From Shinella granuli (GTDB lineage: Bacteria > Pseudomonadota > Alphaproteobacteria > Rhizobiales > Rhizobiaceae), in assembly GCF_004341885.1 (NCBI RefSeq), contig NZ_SLVX01000005.1:278692-342691 (forward strand): a stretch of DNA of 64,000 bases. The letters are read 5' to 3'. Positions 42,212 through 50,854 of this stretch are shown here, in pieces; within the stretch, counting starts at the first letter, position 1, and each line of letters starts with the position of its first letter. The notes under the pieces are model-generated. The model saw only the letters and a list, made by a program, of their open reading frames with translations, was not told the origin of the DNA and did no database searches. The position numbers and the translations under genes were made by a program.

Positions 42212-43140
42212 CGCCGCGCCTCCGCGATCAGCGCGCCGAGGATGAGGGCACGGGCAGCATCCACGTCGATATCGGAGGCGAAGGCGGCGTTGCGCCTTTC
42301 CTCGGGCGCGCGGAGATCCACCACGGTGCGGCCCCGGGTCAGCGCGCCGGAAAGCTCCGCGTCGATACGGGCCGTGGTGAAGGTCACGGCCGCCGGCCGC
42401 ACGAAGGCGACAGCGGCGCAAGGGTCGTAGATCGCCATGCCGGGCCGGCCGCGGCTCGTCCCTATGGAGATGTAACCGGCGAGAAGGTCGGCCAGCAGCT
42501 CGGCATTCCGGCCACCCGCGGCACGGACGGGCGCGGCGTCGTCCGGATAGGCGATGACCTTGCGGCAGAGGTCGAGATCGACCATGCGCAACGGCAGGCC
42601 GTGGGCGAGCACGATGGCGAGCGCTTCCGGGTCGGCGAAGGCATTGAATTCGGCAGAGGCCGTGTGGTTTCCGGCGGTGACGCCGCCGCCCATCCAGGTG
42701 AGATCGTCGATCCTCCCCGCGAGGTCCGGCCGCGCGAGCGCCAGGGCGGCGATGTTGGTGAGCGGGCCGAGGGCGAGGATGCGGCGCGGGCTTTCCGCCG
42801 TCTCCAGCCAATGGCAGAGGGCGGTGAAGGCATCGCTTTCCGGCAACAACGGGGCGGCGGACAGGCTGTGGCCGGCGGTCAGCATGCCGGCTTCGGAGAG
42901 GATGTTCTCCGCGGTTTCGAGGCGGCCCATCACCGGCAGGGCGCGGCCGTCGTGGATGGGAAAGGTCCAGCCGAAGGCAGCGGCGGCCGAGGCCGCGTTC
43001 TGGCGCACCTGCGCAAAACCGGAATTGCCGAAGACCAGCGAAACGCCGTCGACGGGTTCCCTCGCATGCGCCACCACGAGGATGGCGGCGATGTCGTCGA
43101 AACCCATGTCCGTATCGATCCAGACGCCCATGGCGGTCAC
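42208..43140 (-). CDS. Nucleoside hydrolase (inosine-uridine preferring family)
   Basis: A 310-residue IU_nuc_hydro protein. DTDMGFDD at 9-16 is the Ca2+/ribose-binding motif; GPLTNIAALALARPDL and MGGGVTAGNHTASAEFNAFADPEA are family-typical. It hydrolyses the N-glycosidic bond of nucleosides to base and ribose. GTG at 43140 overlaps the ATPase stop by 4 nt (GTGA); the ATG at 43131 is the alternative. Situated between an ABC importer and adenine deaminase. Confidence 0.9.
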   Translation of the reverse strand: MTAMGVWIDTDMGFDDIAAILVVAHAREPVDGVSLVFGNSGFAQVRQNAASAAAAFGWTFPIHDGRALPVMGRLETAENILSEAGMLTAGHSLSAAPLLPESDAFTALCHWLETAESPRRILALGPLTNIAALALARPDLAGRIDDLTWMGGGVTAGNHTASAEFNAFADPEALAIVLAHGLPLRMVDLDLCRKVIAYPDDAAPVRAAGGRNAELLADLLAGYISIGTSRGRPGMAIYDPCAAVAFVRPAAVTFTTARIDAELSGALTRGRTVVDLRAPEERRNAAFASDIDVDAARALILGALIAEARR

Positions 43141-44165
43141 GCGAAGCGCTGGAGCGGCGCGGCCGCCTTCAGCGGCAGGTCGAAGGAAAGCTCCGTGCCG
43201 AGTTCATGGACCGGCAGCGCGGCGCTGACCTCGGCAGTGATGGGCCCGAGCGGCGTGTCGAGCAGGTATTCGCGCAGATTCCCGGTGAAGGAAACGCTCT
43301 TCACCCGGCCCTTGAACGGGCCCGTATCCAGCGCCACGCCGGCGGGACGCCAGGCGAAGCCGGCGGCGTTCCGGGGCAGGGTCTCGTGGAGGGCGACCGC
43401 GCCGGCGGGGGTGGCGAGCTTGCCATCGGACAGCGCGAAGACGTTCTCGAAGCCGACGAAATCGGCGACGAAGGAGGAGACGGGATTGTTGTAGATTTCC
43501 TCCGGCGTGCCGATCTGCTCGATCAGGCCCTCGCGCATGACGACGATGCGGTCGGCGAGCGACAGGGCCTCGGCCTGGTCGTGCGTGACGAAGATCATGG
43601 TCACGCCGGTTTCCTTCTGCACACGCTGCAGTTCGGCGCGCATCTCGACGCGCAGGCGCGCATCGAGGTTGGAGAGCGGTTCGTCGAGCAAGAGCACCTT
43701 CGGCTCCATCACCATGGAGCGGGCGAGCGCCACGCGCTGCTGCTGGCCGCCGGAGAGTTCGGCGGGCTTGCGGCCGGAGAAGGCGGAAAGGCCGACGGAT
43801 TTCAGACCGGCGGTGACGCGCGCCTCGATATCGGCGGCCGGCATGCGCTTCAAACGCAGGCCGAAGGCGACGTTCTCGAAGACCGTCAGGTGCGGGAAGA
43901 GCGCGTAGGACTGGAAGACCAGCCCGACATTGCGCTTGTTGGCGGAAACGCGGGTGATGTCCGTGCCGTCGAGCGTGATGCGGCCGGAGGTCGGCGCGAG
44001 AAGGCCGGCGATCGAGCGCATGGTCGTCGTCTTGCCGCAGCCGGAGGGGCCGAGGAAGGCGACGAGCTCGCCCTTGCGGATATCCAGGTTGAATTTGTCC
44101 ACGGCGATCGAGCTGCCGTAGGAGAGCGTCAGGTTTTCAAGCGAGAGGAAGGCGCGATCAGACAT
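43137..44165 (-). CDS. ABC transporter ATP-binding protein (PotA/FbpC class)
   Basis: A 342-residue ATPase with Walker A GPSGCGKT (39-46), LSGGQQQR (137-144), Walker B VLLLDEP (157-163) and a C-terminal TOBE_2 region after about residue 275. ATG at 44165 overlaps the permease stop by 8 nt (ATGTCTGA). It energises the two permeases encoded upstream. Class members import polyamines, iron, phosphonates or thiamine; here the purine enzymes downstream suggest a nucleoside-like ligand. Confidence 0.9.
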   Translation of the reverse strand: MSDRAFLSLENLTLSYGSSIAVDKFNLDIRKGELVAFLGPSGCGKTTTMRSIAGLLAPTSGRITLDGTDITRVSANKRNVGLVFQSYALFPHLTVFENVAFGLRLKRMPAADIEARVTAGLKSVGLSAFSGRKPAELSGGQQQRVALARSMVMEPKVLLLDEPLSNLDARLRVEMRAELQRVQKETGVTMIFVTHDQAEALSLADRIVVMREGLIEQIGTPEEIYNNPVSSFVADFVGFENVFALSDGKLATPAGAVALHETLPRNAAGFAWRPAGVALDTGPFKGRVKSVSFTGNLREYLLDTPLGPITAEVSAALPVHELGTELSFDLPLKAAAPLQRFA

Positions 44166-44934
44166 AGCGGGAGAATCCAAGGAAGCGTTCTGCGAGGAAG
44201 ATGATGCCGATCGACATCAGGGCGAGAAGCGCCGACAGCGCAGCAACGGAGGGATCGTAGGTGGTTTCCATGTAGGAAAGCATGTCGATGGGCAGCGTGC
44301 GCACGCCCGGACCCGAGAGGAACAGCGAGACGGGCACCTGGTTGAAGCTCGTCACGAAGCCGAGGATGAAGGCGGCAAGGATGCCCGCCCGGATATTCGG
44401 CAGCACCACCATGAAGAAGGCGCCGAGACGGGTGGCGCCGAGCAGCACCGCCGCCTCTTCCATGTCGGAGCGCAGGTTGTTGAAGGAAGAAGAGACGACG
44501 CGCACCGTATAGGGCAGCACGAGGGCCGTATGGGCAAGGAACAGCGCGACCCCGATCGAGAAGCTGAAGGGCACGACGAGGTAGCGCAGGAGCGCGAGGC
44601 CGACGATGATGCCCGGCACGATGATCGGCAGGGTGACGACGGTGCTCACCGCCTCGCCGAAGGGCAGCTTGTAGCGCGATAGCGCATAGGCCGCCGGCAC
44701 GCCGAGCAGGAGCGCGACGAAGGTGCCGCCGACCGCAAGGATCATCGACATGATGAAGCTGTCGCGGAAGCTCTCGACGGTGAAGACCTTGACGATCCAT
44801 CGCAGCGACAGGCCCTGCGGCGGGAAGGCGAGCGTATCGCCGGCCGAAAGCGAGGCGGCGACGATGATCAGGAACGGGCCGATCAGGAAGACGATCAGCG
44901 CGGTGAGGATGGAGAAGGAAAGCGTGCGGTTCAT
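44158..44934 (-). CDS. ABC transporter permease (PotC class)
   Basis: A 258-residue permease with six helices (LSFSILTALIVFLIGPFLII first) and the coupling loop AAVLLGATRLGAFFMVVLPN. ATG at 44934 overlaps the preceding permease stop by 4 nt (ATGA). Functions as half of the membrane channel. Confidence 0.9.
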   Translation of the reverse strand: MNRTLSFSILTALIVFLIGPFLIIVAASLSAGDTLAFPPQGLSLRWIVKVFTVESFRDSFIMSMILAVGGTFVALLLGVPAAYALSRYKLPFGEAVSTVVTLPIIVPGIIVGLALLRYLVVPFSFSIGVALFLAHTALVLPYTVRVVSSSFNNLRSDMEEAAVLLGATRLGAFFMVVLPNIRAGILAAFILGFVTSFNQVPVSLFLSGPGVRTLPIDMLSYMETTYDPSVAALSALLALMSIGIIFLAERFLGFSRYV

Positions 44935-45758
44935 CGCTTGTTCCTCGCGGTGGCGAGCCGTTTCAGGAGAAGGTTCGCGGCAAAGCACATGGCGATCAGG
45001 ATGAAGGCGATGACGCTTGCGGAGACGAAATCGTTGGCAACGGTGACGCGCTGGAAGAGCAGCGTTTCCAGCATCAGGACCTTGGAGCCGCCGAGGATGG
45101 CAGGCGTGATATAGGCCGTCAGCGAGCCGGTGAAGACCAGGGTGCCGCCGACGACGAGGCCTTCGCGCGTCAAGGGCAGGATGACCTTCCAGAATACCTG
45201 GAACCAGTTGGCACCGAGCACCCGGGCGGCGAGGATGGCATCCTTCGGCATGTTTTCCAGCGCGCTGATCAGCGACAGGATCATCAGCGGGAGGAAGAGC
45301 TGCAGGAGGCCGATGAAGACCGCCGTCTCGGTGAAGAGCAGGCGGATCGGCTCGTCGCTGAGGCCGACGGCCTGCAGCGCCTGGTTGACGATGCCGGTGC
45401 GGCCGAGGATGACGATCCAGGCATAGGTGCGCGCGACCGGCGAGATCATCAGCGGCAGCGAGATGAGGCCGATCATCCGACCCTTGCCGGAGGCGCTGAG
45501 ATTGACGATGGCGAAGGCGGCGGCATAGCCGATGATGGCGGACACCACCGTCACGGCGATGCCGAGCTTGAACGTGCGCACCAGCACGAGTCGGTTCAGC
45601 GGCTCGGAGAAGAAGTTGGTGTAGGCCGAGAAGGTCCAGCCGGCCGGGCTACGGAAGCCCTCTGCCAGCACGATGACGACCGGCACCAGGAAGATGACGG
45701 TGGCGAAGACGGCGGCCGGCAAGGCCAGCGCCAGGGCTTCAGCGCGATTTTGAAACAT
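44931..45758 (-). CDS. ABC transporter permease (PotB class)
   Basis: A 275-residue permease (LALALPAAVFATVIFLVPVV; PLMISPVARTYAWIVILGRT; coupling loop ARVLGANWFQVFWKVILPLT). The ATG at 45758 is preceded by AGGAGC. It lies 243 nt after the binding-protein gene, the gap being filled largely by a palindromic repeat. Confidence 0.9.
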   Translation of the reverse strand: MFQNRAEALALALPAAVFATVIFLVPVVIVLAEGFRSPAGWTFSAYTNFFSEPLNRLVLVRTFKLGIAVTVVSAIIGYAAAFAIVNLSASGKGRMIGLISLPLMISPVARTYAWIVILGRTGIVNQALQAVGLSDEPIRLLFTETAVFIGLLQLFLPLMILSLISALENMPKDAILAARVLGANWFQVFWKVILPLTREGLVVGGTLVFTGSLTAYITPAILGGSKVLMLETLLFQRVTVANDFVSASVIAFILIAMCFAANLLLKRLATARNKR

Positions 45759-45825
45759 GCGTGCTCCTGCCGAAAGGGGGCAGCGTTCGGGGTGGTGGGA
45801 AGCGCAGGAACGATCGCATGTGGAG

Positions 45826-45972
45826 ATTGCCCCTCATCCGGCCTGCCGGCCACCTTCTCCCCGCAGGCGGGGCGAAGGAGATATGCCGTACCGGTTTCCC
45901 CAGTTCCTCAACGATTCGTGGGGCAAGTCCCCTCTCCCCGCTTGCGGGGAGAGGGTTAGGGTGAGGGGCAAT
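45826..45972. repeat. 147-bp palindromic intergenic repeat with terminal inverted repeats, between binding protein and permease genes
   Basis: Ends are exact inverted repeats: ATTGCCCCTCA (45826-45836) and TGAGGGGCAAT (45962-45972). Outside them CGATCGCAT (45811-45819) and ATGCGATCG (45974-45982) repeat the symmetry. Inside is a perfect 12-bp hairpin (CCCTCTCCCCGC 45930-45941, TT, and its complement to 45955). The left part (CCCCTCATCCGGCCTGCCGG...) is nearly the same as part of the repeat at 56551-56597. No ORF inside. MITE- or REP-like family common in rhizobial intergenic DNA. Confidence 0.75.
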
Positions 45973-46001
45973 AATGCGATCGCCTTCGGTTCAGGACGCC
46001 T

Positions 46002-47024
46002 TTACTGCGCGACCGCCGTGTTCCACTCGGCGAGCCACTTCTCGCGGTAGTCGAGGGTCGTCGCGGCCGGCAGGAAGGTCAGCTTGTTGGCGACGTCGGC
46101 GCCGTAGGTGAGCTTCTCGGCGATTTCCGGCGCGACCACGACTTCCTTGTTCGCCGGGCTGTCGATCAGCATTTCGGCGATCTTGGTCTGCATCGGCGTC
46201 GAGAGCCAGAAGTCCATGAACTTCAGCGCCAGTTCCTGGTTCTTCGAGCCCTTGACGAGCACCATGGCGTTCATGTCGCCGGCGTCGCCTTCCTTGGTGG
46301 CGGCCCAGCCGATCGGCAGGTCCAGCTTGGAAATGCCGGCCCAGGAGAAGTGACCCATCGGCGCGGCCCAGATCTCTTCCTGCTGCATGAGCTGCACGAG
46401 CTGCGAGCTCTTGACGTAGAAGGTGACGAACGCGTCGCGCTTCTCGCCGACGGCGGCCATGGCCTCCTTCAGGTCCGGCGATTCCTTGCCGAGCGCCTTG
46501 CCGATCATGTTCAGCACCGGCCCGCCCTGGTTGGTGGTGATGTTCGGCAGGGCGACGTGATCGGCATATTCGTCCTTCAGCAGGTCCGCCCAGGATTCCA
46601 CCGTCATCTTGTCGGTGCGATAGGCGATGCCGGTCTTGTAGATGGTGTAGCCGACGCTCATGCCGTCGCCGTTCGGGTCCTTGGCGAAATCGTAGAGCTT
46701 GTCGTAGTTGGAGAGCTTCGCCGTATCGATCTTGTCGGTCAGGCCCTTGCGCGCGGCGGAAAGCGCGTCGGCGAGCGAGAAGACGGCCATGTCGATGACC
46801 GGGGCATCCTTGTTGGCTTCGAGCTTGGCAAGGCGCTCGATGCTGTTGCCCGTCTCCACGACCAGCTTGCAGCCGCATTCCGCCTCGAAGGGCTTGTAGA
46901 GCGCCTCGGTGAATTCCTCCTGGACGAAGCCATAGACGGAAATGGTTAGCGTCTGCTCCTCGGCGGATGCGAGCGCACCGCTCATGAGCCAGAAGACGCT
47001 GGCGGCCAGTACTTTCTTATGCAT
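46002..47024 (-). CDS. Periplasmic solute-binding protein (PotD/spermidine-type family 1)
   Basis: A 340-residue protein. Signal peptide MHKKVLAASVFWLMSGALASA, then TLTISVYGFVQEEFTEALYK, NKDAPVIDMAVFSLADALSA, VLPNITT-like block at HVALPNITTNQGGPVLNMIG. The C-terminal FLPAATTLDYREKWLAEWNT is typical of SBP_bac_1/8 proteins of PotABC-type importers. ATG at 47024 follows CAGGAGGAG and overlaps the lacI stop by 8 nt. Its ligand is unknown; nucleosides are suggested by downstream genes. Confidence 0.9.
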   Translation of the reverse strand: MHKKVLAASVFWLMSGALASAEEQTLTISVYGFVQEEFTEALYKPFEAECGCKLVVETGNSIERLAKLEANKDAPVIDMAVFSLADALSAARKGLTDKIDTAKLSNYDKLYDFAKDPNGDGMSVGYTIYKTGIAYRTDKMTVESWADLLKDEYADHVALPNITTNQGGPVLNMIGKALGKESPDLKEAMAAVGEKRDAFVTFYVKSSQLVQLMQQEEIWAAPMGHFSWAGISKLDLPIGWAATKEGDAGDMNAMVLVKGSKNQELALKFMDFWLSTPMQTKIAEMLIDSPANKEVVVAPEIAEKLTYGADVANKLTFLPAATTLDYREKWLAEWNTAVAQ

Positions 47025-48063
47025 GCGGGGACTCCTCCTGGGAAAAACCGGCAGATGGCGCGGGACCACTGGAACGGCGGATGACAAGCTCCATCGGCAC
47101 GGCGGCCCTTCGAGCGGTGACGGGCGGGCTCGGCGTGTCGTCCGAGGCCTCGCGGGACTGGATCGCCTCGACCAGCGCATCGAGCGCCAGCGTCGCGATT
47201 TCCGGCATGTTCATCTTCACGGTCGTCAGTGGCGGCGAGATGAAGGACGACCATTGCAGATTGTCGAAGCCGGTGATGCTGGCCTCCGCCGGAATGGCGA
47301 TGCCGGCCGATTGCAGCTCCGTGAGCGCGCGCAGCGCATGGGGATCGGAAACGCAGGCGAAGGCGGTAAAGCCCCGCTTGCGCCAGTCCGCAAGCCCGAG
47401 CGCACAGCCCTTGCCGTGCCGGGCCTCAAGCTCGACGATCCAGATGGTCTCGGTCTCGACGCCCGACAGCTTCGAGCGCATGCCGTTGATGCGGGCGTTC
47501 TGCACGTTCGAGCTCGGATCGTCGCCGATCAGAAGGATCCTGCCGTGCCCGAGCGCCGCAAGGTGGCCGGCGACCTCTGCGCCGCCGGCGAAATGATCCG
47601 CCGAGACGGTGTTGCGCGGCGTCGTCGGCGTGTCGATGATGGCGATGGGGCAGCGCGTTTCCGGTACCTTCGTGCCGCGGCGGGGAACGATGACGATGCC
47701 GTCGACGCCGCGCTCGATGAGCTGGAAGATCGCCTTGTCCTGTGCGGCGATCTCGTCGCGCGAATTGGCGATCAGCACTCCGTAGCCCGCCCCCGTCGCC
47801 ACGCGCTCGATCTCCTGCGCGATCTCCGGATAGAGCGGATTGCCGATATCGGGCAGGACGAGGCCGAGCACGCCGCTGCGGCCGGTGCGCAGGGCCCTGC
47901 CCGCCTGGCTCGGAACATATCCGAGCGTGTCCGCCGCATCGCGGATGCGCCTTGCGAGGTCCGGCGACAGGCGCCCCTTGCCCGACAGCGCATTCGATAC
48001 CGTCGCGATCGACACCCCGAGGTGGCGCGCCAGTTCCGAAAGGTTGGGTCGCGAAGGCTTCAC
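47017..48063 (-). CDS. LacI-family transcriptional regulator
   Basis: A 348-residue regulator. N-terminal LacI helix-turn-helix (NLSELARHLGVSIATVSNAL, residues 7-26; hinge region to about 60) and a periplasmic-binding-like sensor domain (GVLGLVLPDIGNPLYPEIAQ; GFDNLQWSSFISPPLTTVKM). GTG start at 48063. First gene of the operon that continues with the ABC importer and purine enzymes; a 24-bp perfect palindrome 13 nt upstream is its likely operator, so the operon is probably self-repressed until its ligand binds. Confidence 0.92.
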   Translation of the reverse strand: MKPSRPNLSELARHLGVSIATVSNALSGKGRLSPDLARRIRDAADTLGYVPSQAGRALRTGRSGVLGLVLPDIGNPLYPEIAQEIERVATGAGYGVLIANSRDEIAAQDKAIFQLIERGVDGIVIVPRRGTKVPETRCPIAIIDTPTTPRNTVSADHFAGGAEVAGHLAALGHGRILLIGDDPSSNVQNARINGMRSKLSGVETETIWIVELEARHGKGCALGLADWRKRGFTAFACVSDPHALRALTELQSAGIAIPAEASITGFDNLQWSSFISPPLTTVKMNMPEIATLALDALVEAIQSREASDDTPSPPVTARRAAVPMELVIRRSSGPAPSAGFSQEESPHA

Positions 48064-48075
48064 GGCTGCTCATCG

Positions 48076-48099
48076 ATGTGATTAAACGTTTAATCACAT
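48076..48099. promoter_or_regulatory. 24-bp perfect palindrome, LacI-family operator
   Basis: Symmetric around a central CG; the inner part is TGATTAAACGTTTAATCA. Central CG with AT-rich arms is the usual LacI/GalR operator layout. It lies 13 nt upstream of the lacI start, positioned to block the whole nine-gene operon. Confidence 0.8.
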
Positions 48100-48203
48100 T
48101 AGCACAGTTTAAAACATTGTCAATCACCGCTGTTTCCTGCCGGTGGAAAACAATCTGCGCCGGCGCCCTTCCAGGCGCGGGCCACCGACGTATGGCTGGG
48201 GCC

Positions 48204-49718
48204 TTAGGCCGCCCCGGTTACCGCAAAACCTTCAGGATCCAGCGGAAAAACCGGGCGGCGAAGATGAGTATAGGTCCGGCGCGCCAGATCCGGCGAGCTC
48301 AGCCCGCCGGCATCCGTCACGATCATGCGCGCGGCGATCGGCCCGAAGGCGCCCTTGAAGTGCTGCATGGATTTCACCGCGAGGATCGCCCTTTCGGTCG
48401 GCTCGATGCCGACGGCGCGGAAGATGTTCTTGTCCAGCATCTGCATGCGCTCGGAAACGATCATGATGTCGAGCCCGCCGACGCGCAGGCAAACGCTCCT
48501 GCCGCAGGTGCCGGGCAGGCCGGTGAACATCGGCCCTTCGAAGACGAACCTGCCGTCGGTGACCGCCATCACCGTGCCGGTCACCGTCAGGGGACCGCCG
48601 CCGACCGCCGGATCCGTGCGCCCGCCGATCGTCACCGTGACCTCGGCCCCGACGCCGGCCGCCGCGATCTTACGCACCGCCTCGGGATCGAGCAGCGCCC
48701 CGGCGGCGGCATGGGTCAGCCTCGCTTCCAGCATGGCGGCGATCAGCGCCGTGCAGTCGCTATAGGCGCCCGACCCGGGATTGTCGGAAAAATCCGCCAC
48801 CACGACAATGCCGTCCCTGGGATCGGCGGCCTTCAGCGCCGCGATGCATTCGGCCAGCGGCACCGGTTGCGTCCATTCGTTGCGGAAGGACCAGATGGCC
48901 GCGCAGAGCCTTCCGCCGACGCCCTCCGCCGCCGCAGCGGGCACAATGGCGCTGTCATAGGTGACGACGACGCTCGGCCCGGCGGCCCAGACATCGGCAT
49001 CGGTGAAACCGGCATTGATCGAGACGGCGAGCATGCCCGGCGCGGCCGCTTCCGTCGCGGCCCTTTCCAGGAGGCGGCACATCGGCCCGTTGTCCGTCGT
49101 GCGCCCGTCGTCGCAACCGAGCAGCATGGGCGGGCGGCGGATGGCGAGCATCGGCGCGATCTCGCCGGCCATCGCCCGGTGCAGCAGGTCGCAGGCCTCG
49201 ACGCCGACCTCCCGCATGTCGACATGCGGATAGGTGCGGAAGGAGACGGCGATCTGCGCGAGATCGGCCAGCTCGTCGAAGATGTTGGCATGCAGGTCCA
49301 GCGTGATGGCGACCGGCACCGCATACCCGACCACGGCGCGGATTTCGCGCAGGAACTGGCAGTCGCCGTCCTCGTCCGTCTCCGTCACCATCGCACCGTG
49401 CAGCGCCACGAAGATCCCGTCGAAGGGCCCGTTTTCCTTCAGCCGGCGCAGGCATTCCCGCGTGATCTCGGTGCGCGCCGCTTCAAGGATGATGCCGTTC
49501 GGCTCGGCATGGGCGGCGACGATATAGACCGGCGTCCACCCCCTGGCACGGGCAACCTCGATCGCCCCGCCCACTTCCGATCCCGTGCCCTCGAAATTCA
49601 GCGGGATTTCGTCGCCCTTGAAATAATGCGAGGCATGGAAATCATCGATGCCGGTCCGCTTCCGCGTGAAGGTGTTGGATTCGTTGATGAACTCGATGAT
49701 AGCGACACGATAGGACAT
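48204..49718 (-). CDS. M81-family metallopeptidase (MlrC/microcystinase C-like)
   Basis: A 504-residue protein with DUF1485 (about 1-295) and MlrC_C (about 305-490) regions. LHGAM (106-110), TLDLHANIFDEL (139-150) and TYPHVDM (162-168) carry the conserved acidic and histidine residues expected to bind metal. MlrC finishes microcystin breakdown, but most rhizobial members sit in amide-degradation loci with unknown substrates. It follows an orphan amino-acid-type binding protein (gap 124 nt, with two small hairpins). Confidence 0.88.
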   Translation of the reverse strand: MSYRVAIIEFINESNTFTRKRTGIDDFHASHYFKGDEIPLNFEGTGSEVGGAIEVARARGWTPVYIVAAHAEPNGIILEAARTEITRECLRRLKENGPFDGIFVALHGAMVTETDEDGDCQFLREIRAVVGYAVPVAITLDLHANIFDELADLAQIAVSFRTYPHVDMREVGVEACDLLHRAMAGEIAPMLAIRRPPMLLGCDDGRTTDNGPMCRLLERAATEAAAPGMLAVSINAGFTDADVWAAGPSVVVTYDSAIVPAAAAEGVGGRLCAAIWSFRNEWTQPVPLAECIAALKAADPRDGIVVVADFSDNPGSGAYSDCTALIAAMLEARLTHAAAGALLDPEAVRKIAAAGVGAEVTVTIGGRTDPAVGGGPLTVTGTVMAVTDGRFVFEGPMFTGLPGTCGRSVCLRVGGLDIMIVSERMQMLDKNIFRAVGIEPTERAILAVKSMQHFKGAFGPIAARMIVTDAGGLSSPDLARRTYTHLRRPVFPLDPEGFAVTGAA

Positions 49719-49803
49719 GAATACCCTTCCCGCCCTCGCCGGGCGGGCAATGAAAGAGACGGGAGAGAGCGGATCATGCCCCGAGCCGGGCAGGCGAGAC
49801 GAC

Positions 49804-49831
49804 GGACGAGGCCCGCTGGCAGACCTCGTCC
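49804..49831. promoter_or_regulatory. Stem-loop after the amino-acid-type binding-protein gene
   Basis: GGACGAGG (49804-49811) and CCTCGTCC (49824-49831) pair with a 12-nt loop, 12 nt beyond the stop. A second stem, CCCGCCC (49729-49735) and GGGCGGG (49741-49747), lies closer to the MlrC gene. Like the other binding-protein genes here, the transcript would fold immediately after the coding part. Confidence 0.45.
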
Positions 49832-49842
49832 TTCAGAGCCGG

Positions 49843-50640
49843 TTATCCGCCGAAGAGCACGCTCGCATTCTTCGGCTTCTCGCGGATGTCGAAGTCGAAA
49901 TACGCCTTGCGGATCGTCTCATAGGTGCCGTTGCGCACCAGTTCGGCAAGGGCGGCATTCACCCGCTCGCGCAGGGCATCGTCGTCCTTGCGGAAGGCGA
50001 GGCCCGCGCCGAGCGTGCCATCCTGCAGGAACTCCTCCCCGACGAAGACGCAGCAATCCTCGCCATCGGCCAGCCAGTCGGCGATGGCGATCTTCGATTC
50101 GACCAGGAGATCGAGGCGGCTGGTCTTCATGTCGAGGAAGGCTTCGCCGAGCGTCGGATAGAGCTTGACCTCGTTGTCGGGGAAGAAGTCCTTCAGCATG
50201 TCGGTGGCGATCGAGCCGGACTGCGTGCCGATCACCAGGTCCTTGACGGCATCGGGCTTGACCTCCTCAAGGTTCAGCTCCTTCAGGGCGACGAAACGCA
50301 TGGCGTTGAAATAGTAGGGATCGGAAAAGCTCACCTGCTCCATGCGCGTCTTGGTGATCGCCATGGAAGAAGCAATGATATCGAACTTGCCGGCCTGGAG
50401 CGCCGGTATGATGCCGTCCCACTCGTTGGTGCTCCATTCGCATTCGGCCTTCAATTCGGCACAGATCGCATTACCGATGTCGATGTCGAAGCCCTTGAGC
50501 TGGCCGTCCTCGGCGACGTAGTTGAAGGGCGGATAGGCCCCCTCCGCGCCCATGCGGATCGTCTCGGCCGCGGCCGAGACCGCTCCCGACAGGACGATCG
50601 CGGCCGCCGTGCACGCATGGAGCGCCATTTTTCTCATCAT
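49843..50640 (-). CDS. Family 3 amino-acid-type ABC solute-binding protein, orphan
   Basis: A 265-residue SBP_bac_3 protein. Signal peptide MMRKMALHACTAAAIVLSGAVSAAA, then ETIRMGAEGAYPPFNYVAED, GQLKGFDIDIGNAICAELKA and WDGIIPALQAGKFDIIASSM. ATGATG at 50640 follows GAGGGAACG. No permease or ATPase gene is adjacent, so it must use a transporter encoded elsewhere or serve as a sensor partner. Heads a two-gene unit with the MlrC-like peptidase and is divergent from a LysR gene. Confidence 0.9.
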   Translation of the reverse strand: MMRKMALHACTAAAIVLSGAVSAAAETIRMGAEGAYPPFNYVAEDGQLKGFDIDIGNAICAELKAECEWSTNEWDGIIPALQAGKFDIIASSMAITKTRMEQVSFSDPYYFNAMRFVALKELNLEEVKPDAVKDLVIGTQSGSIATDMLKDFFPDNEVKLYPTLGEAFLDMKTSRLDLLVESKIAIADWLADGEDCCVFVGEEFLQDGTLGAGLAFRKDDDALRERVNAALAELVRNGTYETIRKAYFDFDIREKPKNASVLFGG

Positions 50641-50854
50641 CGTTCCCTCATCGTGTTGTGTCGCCGGCTTGCTTCGCCCACAGCCCCGCCCTCCGGCGCA
50701 AAACGCCAAGGCAAAAGAAACAACCTGAATTTCCTGGGTCTTGGCGAACGATGCATCCGGTCGGTTTCGTTCTGCCCGTGTAGGATTACCGTTGAGCCGG
50801 CGGCGCAACAATGCAAAAGATATATTCCCAATCATTAGTTTTCTTCATGGTTCG

